DNA from: Streptomyces fulvoviolaceus
GTDB lineage: Bacteria > Actinomycetota > Actinomycetes > Streptomycetales > Streptomycetaceae
Assembly: GCF_000718165.1 (NCBI RefSeq)
Contig: NZ_JOEY01000001.1
Coordinates: forward strand, 326,260 to 390,259
DNA length: 64,000 nt
Direction: 5' to 3'
Of this stretch, positions 28,805 through 37,498 are shown one piece after another. Positions within the stretch are counted from its first letter, which is position 1; each line of letters starts with the position of its first letter. The position numbers were made by a program, and so were the translations under genes. The notes beneath the pieces were generated by a model, which saw nothing but the letters and a program-made list of their open reading frames with translations, was not told the DNA's origin and made no database searches.

Positions 28805-28980
28805 CGCGGCCCTCCCATATCTGTCAGCTCGGTCACTCGGGCTACTCGGCTCGCACACCACCGGCATCCCACACCCACCCTCCTCAACGCACGAGGGTTC
28901 CCGACGATTCCGTGCCCGCCCGACCGGCCCTGCGGTGGCCCACCCCCACGCCGGTCAGGCCGCCGGATCCCCCGGAGCTG

Positions 28981-29019
28981 CTGACCGACGTCCGGCGCTG
29001 GGCGCAGGACGTCGGTCAG
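28981..29019 (-). terminator. Hairpin downstream of the hydrolase gene
   Basis: CTGACCGACGTCC (28981-28993) pairs perfectly with 29007-29019 over 13 bp, with a 13-nt loop. It lies 17 bp beyond the stop of the minus-strand hydrolase gene. The adjoining GGTCAGATCA direct repeat has no evident role. Confidence 0.65.
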
Positions 29020-29035
29020 GTCAGATCAGGTCAGA

Positions 29036-29824
29036 TCACGCCGGTGACGTGACGGCCCCGCCGAGATGTCGGGCGAAGAAGCGGACCGCGCTGTCGGCCT
29101 CGAACCTGGGTAGTTCCTTGTGCCTGCCCGCGTTGGCGTGCAGCGTCTTCTCCTTTGAGGCGAAGGCGTCGAACAGCGCCAGACCGGACTCGCGCGGGAT
29201 GTGCTCGTCGTCCCACTGGAGCGTGAACTCGATCGGGATGGTGATCTGCTTCGCCGTCTCGGCGAGGGCGTCGGGCCAGTGGAGACCGAAGGCCGCGGCG
29301 GTGATCCTGGGTTCGACCGCCGTCAGCGGAACCCCGATCGCGGTGCCCATGTTCAGGCCGTAGTAGCCGACCGGCCCTTCGGTGCCGATCTCCGGCAGTT
29401 CCTGGAGGGCGTCCAGGGTCGCCCGCCACTCCGGTACGGCGCGCTCCGCGAGGTGGGCGTTGTAGCGGACGACGATCGGACCGACCGGCTCGCCCGTTGC
29501 CATCGCCTGCCGCATCGCGGCGATCTCCTGCTCGTCGTACACCGTGCGGGGTCGGCCGTCGTGGCCGGGCGCGTCGATGGCGGCGACGTGGAAACCGCAG
29601 CCGGTGACGAGGAGGTGGGCACGGCCCACCATTCCCGGGGCCTTCTTGTGTGTGCCGCCGCCATGGCCCATCAACACCAGAGGCGCGCGACCGGAGCCGG
29701 ATGCGGAGCCGGATGCGGATGCGGATGCGGGCGACCAGAGCACGCCGGTGACCTCACCCACCGTGAAGTCGCGTTCGATGACACCGTCCGACGATGTCTC
29801 CGCAGTGAAATGCACAGAATGCAC
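29036..29824 (-). CDS. Dienelactone-hydrolase-like protein with Asn in place of the nucleophile
   Basis: About 262 aa from a GTG at 29824 (reads MHSVHFTAET); a longer frame to 29875 exists. It has an alpha/beta-hydrolase fold with LVLMGHGGG (49-57) as oxyanion loop and the acid/His region (QWDDEHIPRES and a late GRH). The nucleophile elbow reads GLNMG (156-160): codon AAC at 29351-29353 where the family has Ser (GxSMG) or Cys, a single-base change from AGC. It may be inactive or act differently. A Ser/Ala/Gly repeat (about 34-46) forms a surface linker. Confidence 0.82.
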   Translation of the reverse strand: MHSVHFTAETSSDGVIERDFTVGEVTGVLWSPASASASGSASGSGRAPLVLMGHGGGTHKKAPGMVGRAHLLVTGCGFHVAAIDAPGHDGRPRTVYDEQEIAAMRQAMATGEPVGPIVVRYNAHLAERAVPEWRATLDALQELPEIGTEGPVGYYGLNMGTAIGVPLTAVEPRITAAAFGLHWPDALAETAKQITIPIEFTLQWDDEHIPRESGLALFDAFASKEKTLHANAGRHKELPRFEADSAVRFFARHLGGAVTSPA

Positions 29825-30253
29825 AGGTAGTTGCCTTTCGGGAGTGCCTTGTTGTCGAGGCGCTCCCGGCGACACCTATGTCAATGGCCCGACCGTGAAG
29901 AAGAGGGGAGCACCCACTTGGATCCAGCGTTCATGGGTCTCACCTCCTCCAGCGATGTCACGATCTCCTGCAAGCTAGCAGCGCGAACGCCCTCCCGCCC
30001 AACCCTTTCCCTGCCGACCAGCGGTGCACGGCTCACCCACCGGCTCACCCACCGGCGCGCCGCACGTCGCGCGGTTCGCCGCCGGTACGCCGTTGCGCAA
30101 CCGTTTCACCGGTTGGGATGAAGCCGAGGTCGTGCCGGCCGATGCGGGGCACGAGGCTGTGAAACTTGGGTGCCCCGGCGCGGATTGCCGTTGACGGCTC
30201 TTCTCCTCGCGCCGCCGTACTCGGTCACCTGTCACAGCTCCCGGAGTTCCGCC
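29825..30253. other. Intergenic region, 429 bp
   Basis: No convincing gene. It contains a direct repeat GGCTCACCCACC (about 30031-30055) and a short dyad AACCGtttcaCCGGTT near 30102-30117, which could be an operator for the divergent hydrolase and membrane-protein genes. Lower GC is seen around 29880-29980. Confidence 0.5.
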
Positions 30254-30952
30254 ATGCCCGCCGTTCCCTCCGCCACCTCAGACAGCCCTCCGGCCTCCGC
30301 GCCGACGCACCAGGACGAGCCGGACACCCGGCTCCAGCAGGACGCCGGCCCCGACCCCCGGCCCGAATCGGGTATTCGATGGCGTCGCAGGCTCGCCACC
30401 TCTCTCGCCGTGGCGGCGTCGCTGGCCACCGTCGTCTCCCTGGGAGTCACACTCCTCGGCGGCAGAGGCGACGGAGCGGACGGGTCAGACGGGTCAGACG
30501 GCAAGGCAGGGAGCAGCACCCTGGCCGACGGCGGACAACTGCGCGACGGTACGCAGAAGTTGACCTCGAGCATCTCCGTCGGCAGTCGTGACGCCGGCAT
30601 CGGGCAGTGCGAGTTCGTCCAGGGGCAGTTGACCGGCCCTCTCCCCGAGAACAAGCAGATCGCCGTTTTCGTCGAGGACAACCACGGCGAGACGTGGCTG
30701 CAAGAGGCTCCCGACTTCCCGAAGTTCCAGGTCCCCGCGAACCAGCGCCGCAGTTGGAACACCAGCGTGACGCTCGGCGATCCGAAGAGCGCCCACGACC
30801 ATCTGGAGTTCACCATCCGGGTCGTACTGCTGCCCTCGACCGAATCCCCGGTGTGGGGCGGGAAAGCCCCCGTCGGCATCAAGCCGAGCTGGACGAAACT
30901 CTCGTACCTCGAGGTCACCCGCCAGAACAGCGCCCACCACTGCCAGAGGTGA
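30254..30952 (+). CDS. Hypothetical single-TM extracytoplasmic protein
   Basis: About 232 aa from the ATG at 30254, inside a longer open frame. A Pro/Ser/Asp-rich cytoplasmic N-terminus (1-45) precedes a TM helix (LATSLAVAASLATVVSLGVTLLGG), a Gly/Asp/Ser linker (GADGSDGSDG) and an exported domain with two Cys (SRDAGIGQCEF and HHCQR). The domain (VFVEDNHGETWLQEAPDFP) has no recognised name. It may sense or bind something at the cell surface. Confidence 0.65.
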   Translation: MPAVPSATSDSPPASAPTHQDEPDTRLQQDAGPDPRPESGIRWRRRLATSLAVAASLATVVSLGVTLLGGRGDGADGSDGSDGKAGSSTLADGGQLRDGTQKLTSSISVGSRDAGIGQCEFVQGQLTGPLPENKQIAVFVEDNHGETWLQEAPDFPKFQVPANQRRSWNTSVTLGDPKSAHDHLEFTIRVVLLPSTESPVWGGKAPVGIKPSWTKLSYLEVTRQNSAHHCQR

Positions 30953-30965
30953 CCCTGCCGTGCGG

Positions 30966-31388
30966 CTACGCCGGTACGAGCAGCGCCGCCGCACCCAGCA
31001 GATCGACGACGAAGCACCACTCCGCCCACGCCCGCGGTACGACCTTCCCGGACCGGTGATGGACCACGTCCCAGACGGCGTGCCCCAGCCAGCCCGCCGC
31101 CAGGACGTACCGCGCGACGGTGTCGTCCACCGCGACGGCCACCAGGGCGACGGCGCCGAAGGCGAGCAGGCCGGCGGCCTGGAGGGTGAGTGCGCCCGGG
31201 GTGCGGAGCTCTCCGCGTACGGCGCCGAAGGCCAGGTAGCAGAGCGGCATGAGGACCAGGAGCCCGGCCAGGAGCTCCAGGGCGGGGAGGCCGTCCGCGA
31301 AGGTCGCGACCGCGACGCCGACGGCCAGCAGGGTGGGCCAACGGTGCATGGTCCGCATGGACCGGGTGTGCAAGGACTCGGCCAACAT
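30966..31388 (-). CDS. Small four-TM membrane protein
   Basis: 140 aa from the ATG at 31388, preceded by GGGAGAAG; the frame open to 31610 is not used. Four hydrophobic helices fill most of the length, with the motif GHAVWDVVHHR before the last helix. Similar DUF-type proteins are common in actinobacteria; the function is unknown. It is convergent with the preceding gene and divergent from a GlxA-type regulator. Confidence 0.7.
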   Translation of the reverse strand: MLAESLHTRSMRTMHRWPTLLAVGVAVATFADGLPALELLAGLLVLMPLCYLAFGAVRGELRTPGALTLQAAGLLAFGAVALVAVAVDDTVARYVLAAGWLGHAVWDVVHHRSGKVVPRAWAEWCFVVDLLGAAALLVPA

Positions 31389-31516
31389 GGCTTCTCCCGA
31401 GGGTTGTTGATGCCGGACGACTCCACTGTTGGACCACGCGGTCACCAAGAGCGCGACGCGGAGCAGGAGTTGTCCGGAACCTTGGGACCCCGGTCCTTTC
31501 CGCATAGGGTTGAGCC

Positions 31517-32533
31517 GTGGACGAACGGCTGATGGTGATCGTCGGCTATGACACCGCCGAACTGCTGGACATCGCCTGCGTGACCACGCCGTTGGCCATG
31601 GCGAACGCACACGTCACGGCACTCACAGACGCCACGGCGAACGCGCTCGGCTCCCCCTCCCGCCCCTACCGCGTCACCGTGGCCTGCCCCGGCGGCGCCT
31701 CCTTCACCTGCGGCTCGGGGCTGACGCTGCAGGGGCAGCAGTCCCTGGAACAACTCATCGGCCCGCTCGACACGTTGATCGTCTCCGGTGGCGCGGGCGC
31801 TGGCCACGAGCGGGCCGCGTCCGATCCCCGGCTGCTCGGCCATGTCCGGCGCCTGGCCCGGGAGAGCAGCCGGGTGGTCTCCGTGTGCACCGGGGCCGGC
31901 ATCCTGGCCGCCGCCGGACTGCTGGACGGCCGCCGGGCCACCACGCACTGGCGGTTCGCCGCCCAACTCGCCGCCCGTCACCCGAAGGTCGTCGTCGATC
32001 CCGACCCCATCTATATCCGCGACGGCAATGTCTATACGGCTGCGGGCATCACCAGCGCCCTGGACCTCACCCTCGCCCTCATCGAGGAGGACCACGGCGC
32101 CGAGGTGGCCCGCGGTGTGGCGCGGGACCTCGTCACCTACCTCCAACGGCCGGGAAACCAGGCGCAGATGAGCCTGCACACCGCGGCCCCGCCACCCAGG
32201 AACGACCTGGTCCGCCGACTGGTCGAGTACATCACCGGCCACCCGGACCACGACCTGAACGCCACCGCGCTCGCGGCCCGCGCCGGCGTCACCCCACGCC
32301 ACCTCACCCGGCTGTTCCAGGAGGAACTCGGCCAGACCCCGGGCCGTTTCGTACGCCAGTCGCGCACCGAGGCCGCCGCCCACCTCCTGGCCTCCACCAC
32401 CCTCCCCATGGCGAGCGTGGCCACCCGCTGCGGCCTGGGCACGGCCGAGACCCTGCGGCAGGCGTTCACCAGCCGCTACGGCATCTCACCGTCCCGGTAC
32501 CGGGCCACGCAGGCCGCCGAAGGAACGGCCTAG
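31517..32533 (+). CDS. GlxA-type transcriptional regulator (DJ-1/PfpI + AraC HTH)
   Basis: A 338-aa protein with a GTG start. The N-terminal DJ-1/PfpI-like domain (about 1-195) carries the nucleophile-elbow-like VVSVCTGAGILAAAGLLDGRRATTHW motif. The C-terminal AraC-type double HTH (about 220-325) includes LAARAGVTPRHLTRLFQEELGQTPGRFV and GISPSRYR. Such proteins are transcription activators or repressors; the amidase-like domain is thought to sense a ligand. The target is unknown; the adjacent small membrane gene is one candidate. Confidence 0.92.
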   Translation: MDERLMVIVGYDTAELLDIACVTTPLAMANAHVTALTDATANALGSPSRPYRVTVACPGGASFTCGSGLTLQGQQSLEQLIGPLDTLIVSGGAGAGHERAASDPRLLGHVRRLARESSRVVSVCTGAGILAAAGLLDGRRATTHWRFAAQLAARHPKVVVDPDPIYIRDGNVYTAAGITSALDLTLALIEEDHGAEVARGVARDLVTYLQRPGNQAQMSLHTAAPPPRNDLVRRLVEYITGHPDHDLNATALAARAGVTPRHLTRLFQEELGQTPGRFVRQSRTEAAAHLLASTTLPMASVATRCGLGTAETLRQAFTSRYGISPSRYRATQAAEGTA

Positions 32534-32535
32534 CG

Positions 32536-32919
32536 TCAGCCCCCGCTGCCGTACGGCCGCGTCAGGATCTCCAGGTTGTGCCCGTTCGGATCGTCGAAGT
32601 ACGCACCCCGGCCCCCGTCGTTGCGATTGATCTCGCCGGAACGACGGTGGAACGGGTCCGCCCAGTACGTCAGCCCGGCCTCCCGCACGCGCGCGAAGAT
32701 CGTGTCGAAGTCGTCCTCGGAGACGAGGAAGGCGTAGTGCTGCGGCGTGATGGCGTCGGCGGTGTCGATGTAGTCGAGGGTCACGCCGTTCGGGATCTCG
32801 ATCGGGGCGAAGGGGCCCCACTCCGGACTCACCTTCAGTCCCAGGATGTCGGCCAGGAAGCGGGCCGAGGCGTTCTTGTCGTGCGCGGCGACGATGGTGT
32901 GGTTCAGGTGAACGGTCAT
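32536..32919 (-). CDS. VOC-family (glyoxalase/bleomycin-resistance-like) protein
   Basis: A 127-aa protein with two beta-alpha-beta-beta-beta modules of the vicinal-oxygen-chelate fold. Metal-site-like residues appear in LNHTIVA (H7), HYAFLV and GHNLEILTRP. It is a single-subunit VOC protein whose substrate is unknown. It is divergent from the iron-uptake genes, with the iron box between them, so it may also be iron-regulated. Confidence 0.85.
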   Translation of the reverse strand: MTVHLNHTIVAAHDKNASARFLADILGLKVSPEWGPFAPIEIPNGVTLDYIDTADAITPQHYAFLVSEDDFDTIFARVREAGLTYWADPFHRRSGEINRNDGGRGAYFDDPNGHNLEILTRPYGSGG

Positions 32920-32958
32920 CGTATAGGCCTCCTCGTTCAGACCATACTCCTCGACCGT

Positions 32959-32979
32959 TTAAGGTAAGGCTTGCCTTAG
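32959..32979. promoter_or_regulatory. IdeR/DmdR-type iron box
   Basis: TAAGGTAAGGCTTGCCTTA (32960-32978) is a near-perfect palindrome matching the TTAGGTTAGGCTAACCTAA consensus for the DtxR/IdeR/DmdR repressor. It lies 54 nt before the start of the siderophore-binding-protein gene and 40 nt before the start of the divergent VOC gene. Iron repression of the uptake genes is therefore expected. Confidence 0.85.
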
Positions 32980-33032
32980 AAAGCCTCTGGGGACTTGCCG
33001 CAGCAAACCTTGAGAACGTCGGAGTGCCAGTC

Positions 33033-34082
33033 GTGCGTACAGCAGCAGTGAAGGCCGTCCTGGCCGCGACCGTGGTCGGAGGGCTGCTCGCCGGCTGCTC
33101 GTCCTCGTCCTCGGACAGCGGTGACAGCGGCACCGCCAAAGAAGCCCGCAACCCCGTGATGGGCGCCTCGGAGGGGCCGTCCGCCGCGCCGAGCACCCTC
33201 GCCGACGGCATGGGCGCCGACACGGACACCGACGGCACCTTCCCGCGCACCGTCACGCACTTCAAGGGCAAGACGACCCTCAAGGCCGAGCCGAAGAAGA
33301 TCGCCGTCCTCAGCACCGGCCAGCTCGACGACCTCCTCTCCCTGGGCGTCGTACCCACGGCCACCACCCGCGCCGACAACGCCGGCCTGGTGCCCGACTA
33401 CCTCGCGGACGCCTTCCCGAAGGACAAGTCCGCGCTCGCCGACATGACCGACGCGGGCACCCGCCAGGCCCCCAACCTGGAGTCCCTCGCCGCCGCCAAG
33501 CCGGACCTGATCCTGGCCAACGACTCGCTCGGCGACCTCTACCCCAAGCTGTCGAAGATCGCGCCCACCGTGATCACGGCGGGCAACGGCATCAACTGGA
33601 AGCGCGACCTGCTGCTCGTCGGCGAGGCGGTCGGCAAGGGCGAGGCGGCCCAGGATCTGCTGGATGACATCGTTGCCGACGCCAAGGCGAAGGGCTCCGC
33701 GCTCGACGGCGACCCCACCGTCTCCATGGTCCGCTTCACCCCCGACCGCACCCGCATGTTCGGCGTCTCCTCCTTCACCGGTTCCATCGCCGTCGACATG
33801 GGGCTGTCGCGCCCCAAGTCCCAGCAGTTCAACGCCATCTCGGAGGACATCGGCGCCGAGAGCGTCGACACCGCCGACGGTGACTGGATCTTCTACTCCG
33901 TCCAGGGCGACGCCTCCGAGACCGACGCGGCGAGCGTGCTGGCCGGGCCCCTGTGGAAGTCGATGAAGGCGGTCGAGGCCGGGCAGGCCGTGAAGGTCGA
34001 CGACGACCCCTGGTACCTCAACGCCGGCCCCAGCGCCGCGCGTCTGGTGATCTCCCAGCTCGCCGAGCACATCGGCAAGTGA
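33033..34082 (+). CDS. Iron-siderophore ABC transporter binding lipoprotein
   Basis: 349 aa from the GTG at 33033, with GGAG 8 nt upstream; the GTG at 33024 is less well placed. The signal peptide ends in a lipobox (LLAGC, Cys at 22-23), so it is anchored to the outside of the membrane. It belongs to the FhuD/FepB-like type III binding proteins (FPRTVTHFKGKTTLKAEPKKIA, AAKPDLILAN, KLSKIAPTV). It delivers ferric siderophores to the two following permeases. An iron box precedes it. Confidence 0.93.
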   Translation: MRTAAVKAVLAATVVGGLLAGCSSSSSDSGDSGTAKEARNPVMGASEGPSAAPSTLADGMGADTDTDGTFPRTVTHFKGKTTLKAEPKKIAVLSTGQLDDLLSLGVVPTATTRADNAGLVPDYLADAFPKDKSALADMTDAGTRQAPNLESLAAAKPDLILANDSLGDLYPKLSKIAPTVITAGNGINWKRDLLLVGEAVGKGEAAQDLLDDIVADAKAKGSALDGDPTVSMVRFTPDRTRMFGVSSFTGSIAVDMGLSRPKSQQFNAISEDIGAESVDTADGDWIFYSVQGDASETDAASVLAGPLWKSMKAVEAGQAVKVDDDPWYLNAGPSAARLVISQLAEHIGK

Positions 34083-35068
34083 GCCCGAAGAACCTCGCCT
34101 GGCCGGCGGCCGTCCTCGCGGTGGCCGCCGCCGGCCTGCTCAGCCTCGCCGTCGGCACCCGTGCCGTACCGCTGTCGGCCGTCCTCGACGCCCTGCTGCA
34201 CGGCGGGGGTTCGCCGGACGCCCTTGTCGTACGGTCGCTGCGGGTGCCGCGGACCGAGGTCGGGCTGACGGCGGGCGCCGCGCTCGGGCTCGCCGGGGCG
34301 GCGCTCCAGGCCGTCACCCGCAATCCGCTCGCCGACCCGGGCATCCTCGGGCTGAGCCAGGGCGCGGCGGCGGGTGTGGTTCTCGCCCTCTCCTTCGGGC
34401 TCGCGAACGGCTTCGGCGGCTATGTCTGGTACGCCTTCGCCGGTGCCGTCGTCGCCGCGTGCCTGGTGTACGGCATCGCCGTGCGCGGACGCGGCGGGGC
34501 CTCGCCGGTCAAGCTGGCGCTGGCGGGAACGGCCCTGTCGGCCATGACGGCCGGGGGCACGACGGTCGTCCTCACCTCCAGCTCGGCCACGCTGGACCAG
34601 TTCCGGTTCTGGCAGGTGGGCGCGCTGAGCGGGCGGGACGCGGGGACGGTCGTGGACATGCTGCCGTTTCTCCTCGCGGGGGCGGTGCTGGTGCTGGCGT
34701 GTGCGCGGGGGCTGGACGCGCTGGCCCTCGGCGACGAGACGGCTCGGGCGCTGGGGCATCGGGTTCAGCTGGTGCGGGGGGTTGCTGCGCTGGGGGCGAC
34801 GCTGCTGACCGCTGCGGCGGTGGCTGCGGCGGGGCCGATCGCGTTCGTGGGGCTGGCGGTGCCGCATCTGGCTCGGCGGCTGGTCTCGGGGGGACATCGT
34901 GCGGTGCTGCCCTTGTCCGCGCTGCTCGGGGCCGCGTTGTTGGTGGGCGCGGATGTTGCGGGGCGGGTGGTGCGGGCTCCGGCCGAGGTGCCGGCGGGGG
35001 TTATGACGGCGTTGGTGGGGGTGCCGGTGCTGGTTGTGCTGGTACGGCGGAGAGGTACGGCTTCGTGA
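34079..35068 (+). CDS. FecCD-family iron-siderophore permease 1
   Basis: 329 aa; the GTG overlaps the stop of the binding-protein gene (GTGA, 34079-34082). It has about nine to ten TM helices and the family motifs RVPRTEVGLTAGAALGLAGAALQAVTRNPLADPGILG and GPIAFVGLAVPHLARRL. It forms a heterodimeric channel with the next permease. Base use drifts towards very G-rich near its 3' end. Confidence 0.92.
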   Translation: MSPKNLAWPAAVLAVAAAGLLSLAVGTRAVPLSAVLDALLHGGGSPDALVVRSLRVPRTEVGLTAGAALGLAGAALQAVTRNPLADPGILGLSQGAAAGVVLALSFGLANGFGGYVWYAFAGAVVAACLVYGIAVRGRGGASPVKLALAGTALSAMTAGGTTVVLTSSSATLDQFRFWQVGALSGRDAGTVVDMLPFLLAGAVLVLACARGLDALALGDETARALGHRVQLVRGVAALGATLLTAAAVAAAGPIAFVGLAVPHLARRLVSGGHRAVLPLSALLGAALLVGADVAGRVVRAPAEVPAGVMTALVGVPVLVVLVRRRGTAS

Positions 35069-36243
35069 AGGGTGACCGGCGTTGGGGCTGGCCGGGGGTG
35101 GGTGGCGCAGCCCGGCGCCGGCGGGGTGCCGCCTTCTGTGGGTCGGGAGCCGCCCCAGGCGGCACGATTGCCCGCGGCTTGAGGGGGACGGCGCCAGCTG
35201 CCCGCGGGCTGACGGCGGGGCACACCCTCCTCCGTCCCCACCCCCGCGTCTCCCTCCTCCTCCACCGCCGCTCGGCCGCCGTATCCGCCGCCCTTCTCGT
35301 CCTTCTCGCCGCCGTCATGCTCGCCTCCGCCTGCCTCGGCCAGACCTACGTCTCCCCCGCCGAGGTCTGGCACACCCTGCGCACCGGATCCGGGCCGTAC
35401 GACCTGATCGTCGGCGAGTTGCGCGTACCCCGGATCGTGGTCGGCGCGCTCGTCGGCGCCGCGCTCGGGCTGTCCGGTGCGCTGGTGCAGTCCGTCACCC
35501 GCAACCCCCTCGCCAGCCCCGACGTCATCGGCGTGGGCCACGGCGCCGCCGCCGCGACCGTCCTCGCGCTCTCGACCGGCATGGTCGCCTCCCCCAGCGC
35601 GATGCCCGTCATCTCCGTCGCGGGCGGGCTCGCGGCCGCCGCCCTCGTCTACGTACTGGCCTGGCGCCACGGCATGCAGCCGAACCGTTTCGTGCTCACC
35701 GGGGTCGGGATCGGCGTCGCGCTGTCCGCGATCGTCCAGCTGTATCTCACCGACAGCGAGCTGGAGGCCGCCGAGCAGATCAAGCTGTGGCTGACCGGCA
35801 GTCTCAACGGGCGGGGCTGGGAGCAGGCGGGGCCCCTGGCCGTCGTACTGCTGCTGTGTCTGCCCGCGCTGGTGTGGGCGGGCCGGGCGCTGCGGCCGCT
35901 CGGCCTTGACCCGGACACGGCGGCCGCGCTCGGAGTGCGGGTGGACCGGGTGCGGCTCGGGCTCACCGTGCTCGGGGTCGTTCTCGCAGCGACAGCGACC
36001 GGCGCGGCGGGCCCTATCGGGTTCGTCGCCCTGACCTCGCCCCAGCTGGCCCGGCGGCTGACCCGCACGCCCCAACTTCCCCTGCTGTGCTCGGCGTTGA
36101 CGGGCGCGTTCGTCCTGGTCGCCGCCGACCTCGCGGCCCGCACGCTGCTGCCGCCGCTGGAGATCCCGGTCGGGGCGCTGACGTCCCTCGTCGGGGGGCC
36201 GTATCTGCTGTGGCTGCTGGGGCGGCGTACGGCGACACGCTGA
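35065..36243 (+). CDS. FecCD-family iron-siderophore permease 2
   Basis: From the GTG at 35065, overlapping the previous stop (GTGA), it is 392 aa. The first ~60 residues (to about 35235) are Arg/Gly-rich and are encoded by a dispersed repeat (35081-35180), so the native start may lie nearer 35220. From about residue 65 the sequence is a normal permease with RVPRIVVGALVGAALGLSGALVQSVTRNPLASPDVIG and GPIGFVALTSPQLARRL. No ATPase gene follows, so the transporter must borrow one. Confidence 0.85.
   Translation: MKGDRRWGWPGVGGAARRRRGAAFCGSGAAPGGTIARGLRGTAPAARGLTAGHTLLRPHPRVSLLLHRRSAAVSAALLVLLAAVMLASACLGQTYVSPAEVWHTLRTGSGPYDLIVGELRVPRIVVGALVGAALGLSGALVQSVTRNPLASPDVIGVGHGAAAATVLALSTGMVASPSAMPVISVAGGLAAAALVYVLAWRHGMQPNRFVLTGVGIGVALSAIVQLYLTDSELEAAEQIKLWLTGSLNGRGWEQAGPLAVVLLLCLPALVWAGRALRPLGLDPDTAAALGVRVDRVRLGLTVLGVVLAATATGAAGPIGFVALTSPQLARRLTRTPQLPLLCSALTGAFVLVAADLAARTLLPPLEIPVGALTSLVGGPYLLWLLGRRTATR
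35081..35180 (+). repeat. Dispersed Streptomyces repeat, copy 1
   Basis: About 95 bp that match, in opposite orientation, the region 44470-44570 (shared blocks GGGGGTGGGT.GCGCA, GGTGCCGCCTTCTGT and GCCGCCCCA.GCGGCACGA). It is GC-rich with an internal dyad and normally lies between genes. Here it lies in the start region of permease 2. Confidence 0.75.
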
Positions 36244-36272
36244 GGGCCCCGGCAGAAGAACCGCCGGGGCCC
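36244..36272 (+). terminator. Terminator between permease 2 and the dehydrogenase
   Basis: GGGCCCCGGC and its exact complement (10-bp stem) with a 9-nt loop, directly after the permease stop. The genes converge, so it can serve both. Confidence 0.8.
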
Positions 36273-36287
36273 CACACGAAGCGAGGA

Positions 36288-37328
36288 TCAGATGGTGGCC
36301 GTGTCGATCACGAACCGGTACCGGACATCGCTCGCCAGCACCCGCTCGTACGCCTCGTTGATCTCGTCGGCGCGGATCAGCTCGATCTCCGCGCCGAAGC
36401 CGTGCTCGGCGCAGAAGTCCAGCATCTCCTGGGTCTCCTGGATGCCGCCGATGCCGGAGCCGGCGAGGGTCTTGCGGCCGCCGATCACCGAGAAGAGGTT
36501 GAGGGCGACGGGCTCCTCGGGGGCGCCGACGTTCACGAAGGCGCCGTCCGTCTTGAGCAGGGACAGGTAGGCGTCCAGGTTCAGCGGGGCCGAGACCGTG
36601 GACAGGATGAGGTCGAAGGTGCCCGCGAGCTCCTTGAAGGTCGCCTCGTCGCTGGTCGCGTAGTAGTGGTCCGCGCCCAGCTTCAGGCCGTCGTCCTGCT
36701 TGCGCAGGGACTGCGAGAGGACGGTCACCTCGGCGCCCAGCGCGTGCGCGATCTTGACGCCCATGTGGCCGAGGCCGCCCATGCCGAGGATGGCGACCTT
36801 CTTGCCGGGGCCGGCGTTCCAGTGCTTGAGCGGGGAGTACGTGGTGATGCCGGCGCACAGGAGCGGGGCGGCCTCGTCGAGGGCCAGGCCCTCCGGAATG
36901 GTGACGACGAAGTTCTCGTCGACGACGATCTTCTCGGCATAGCCGCCGTAGGTGGGCTCGCCGTCCTTGCCGACGGCGTTGTACGTGCCGACGTTGCCCC
37001 CCGTGCAGTACTGCTCCAGGCCCGCCTTGCAGTTGTCGCACTCGCGGCAGGAGTCGACCATGCAGCCGACGCCCACCCGGTCGCCGACCTGGAACTTCGT
37101 GACACCGGGGCCCACCTCGGAGACGATGCCCGCGATCTCGTGACCGGGCACCATCGGGAAGATCGCCTCGCCCCAGCCCTCGTGGACCTGGTGGATGTCG
37201 GAGTGACAGATGCCGGCGAACCTGATGTCGATCAGGACGTCGAATTCACGGACCGCACGGCGCTCGATGGTGGTGCGCTCCAGCGGAGCCTTGGCGGCGG
37301 GGGCGGCGTATGCGGCGACAGTGGTCAT
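36288..37328 (-). CDS. Zinc alcohol dehydrogenase (YahK/CAD-like, NAD(P)-dependent)
   Basis: A 346-aa medium-chain dehydrogenase. Catalytic zinc ligands are in GICHSDIHQ (Cys/His) and PGHEIAG, and structural zinc Cys residues are in [18 protein letters not shown]. The [18 protein letters not shown]ossmann motif binds NAD(P). It is closest to cinnamyl-alcohol-dehydrogenase-type aldehyde reductases with broad substrate use. It is divergent from an XRE regulator; this pair is common in actinobacteria, so the regulator probably controls it. Confidence 0.93.
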   Translation of the reverse strand: MTTVAAYAAPAAKAPLERTTIERRAVREFDVLIDIRFAGICHSDIHQVHEGWGEAIFPMVPGHEIAGIVSEVGPGVTKFQVGDRVGVGCMVDSCRECDNCKAGLEQYCTGGNVGTYNAVGKDGEPTYGGYAEKIVVDENFVVTIPEGLALDEAAPLLCAGITTYSPLKHWNAGPGKKVAILGMGGLGHMGVKIAHALGAEVTVLSQSLRKQDDGLKLGADHYYATSDEATFKELAGTFDLILSTVSAPLNLDAYLSLLKTDGAFVNVGAPEEPVALNLFSVIGGRKTLAGSGIGGIQETQEMLDFCAEHGFGAEIELIRADEINEAYERVLASDVRYRFVIDTATI

Positions 37329-37498
37329 GCCGGGGTTCTCCTAGCAGAGGGGTCGCGCCCGGCTGCCTTCCGGCCGGGCACGAGAGCCAGCCTGCCAGAG
37401 GGCACAGCGTTCACCCAGGTCACGGCTCTGCGTACGTCCGCTGGTCCTACTACTGGCGGGGTCAGGCTCGTGAGCGTACGACCGTGAATACTTGAGGC

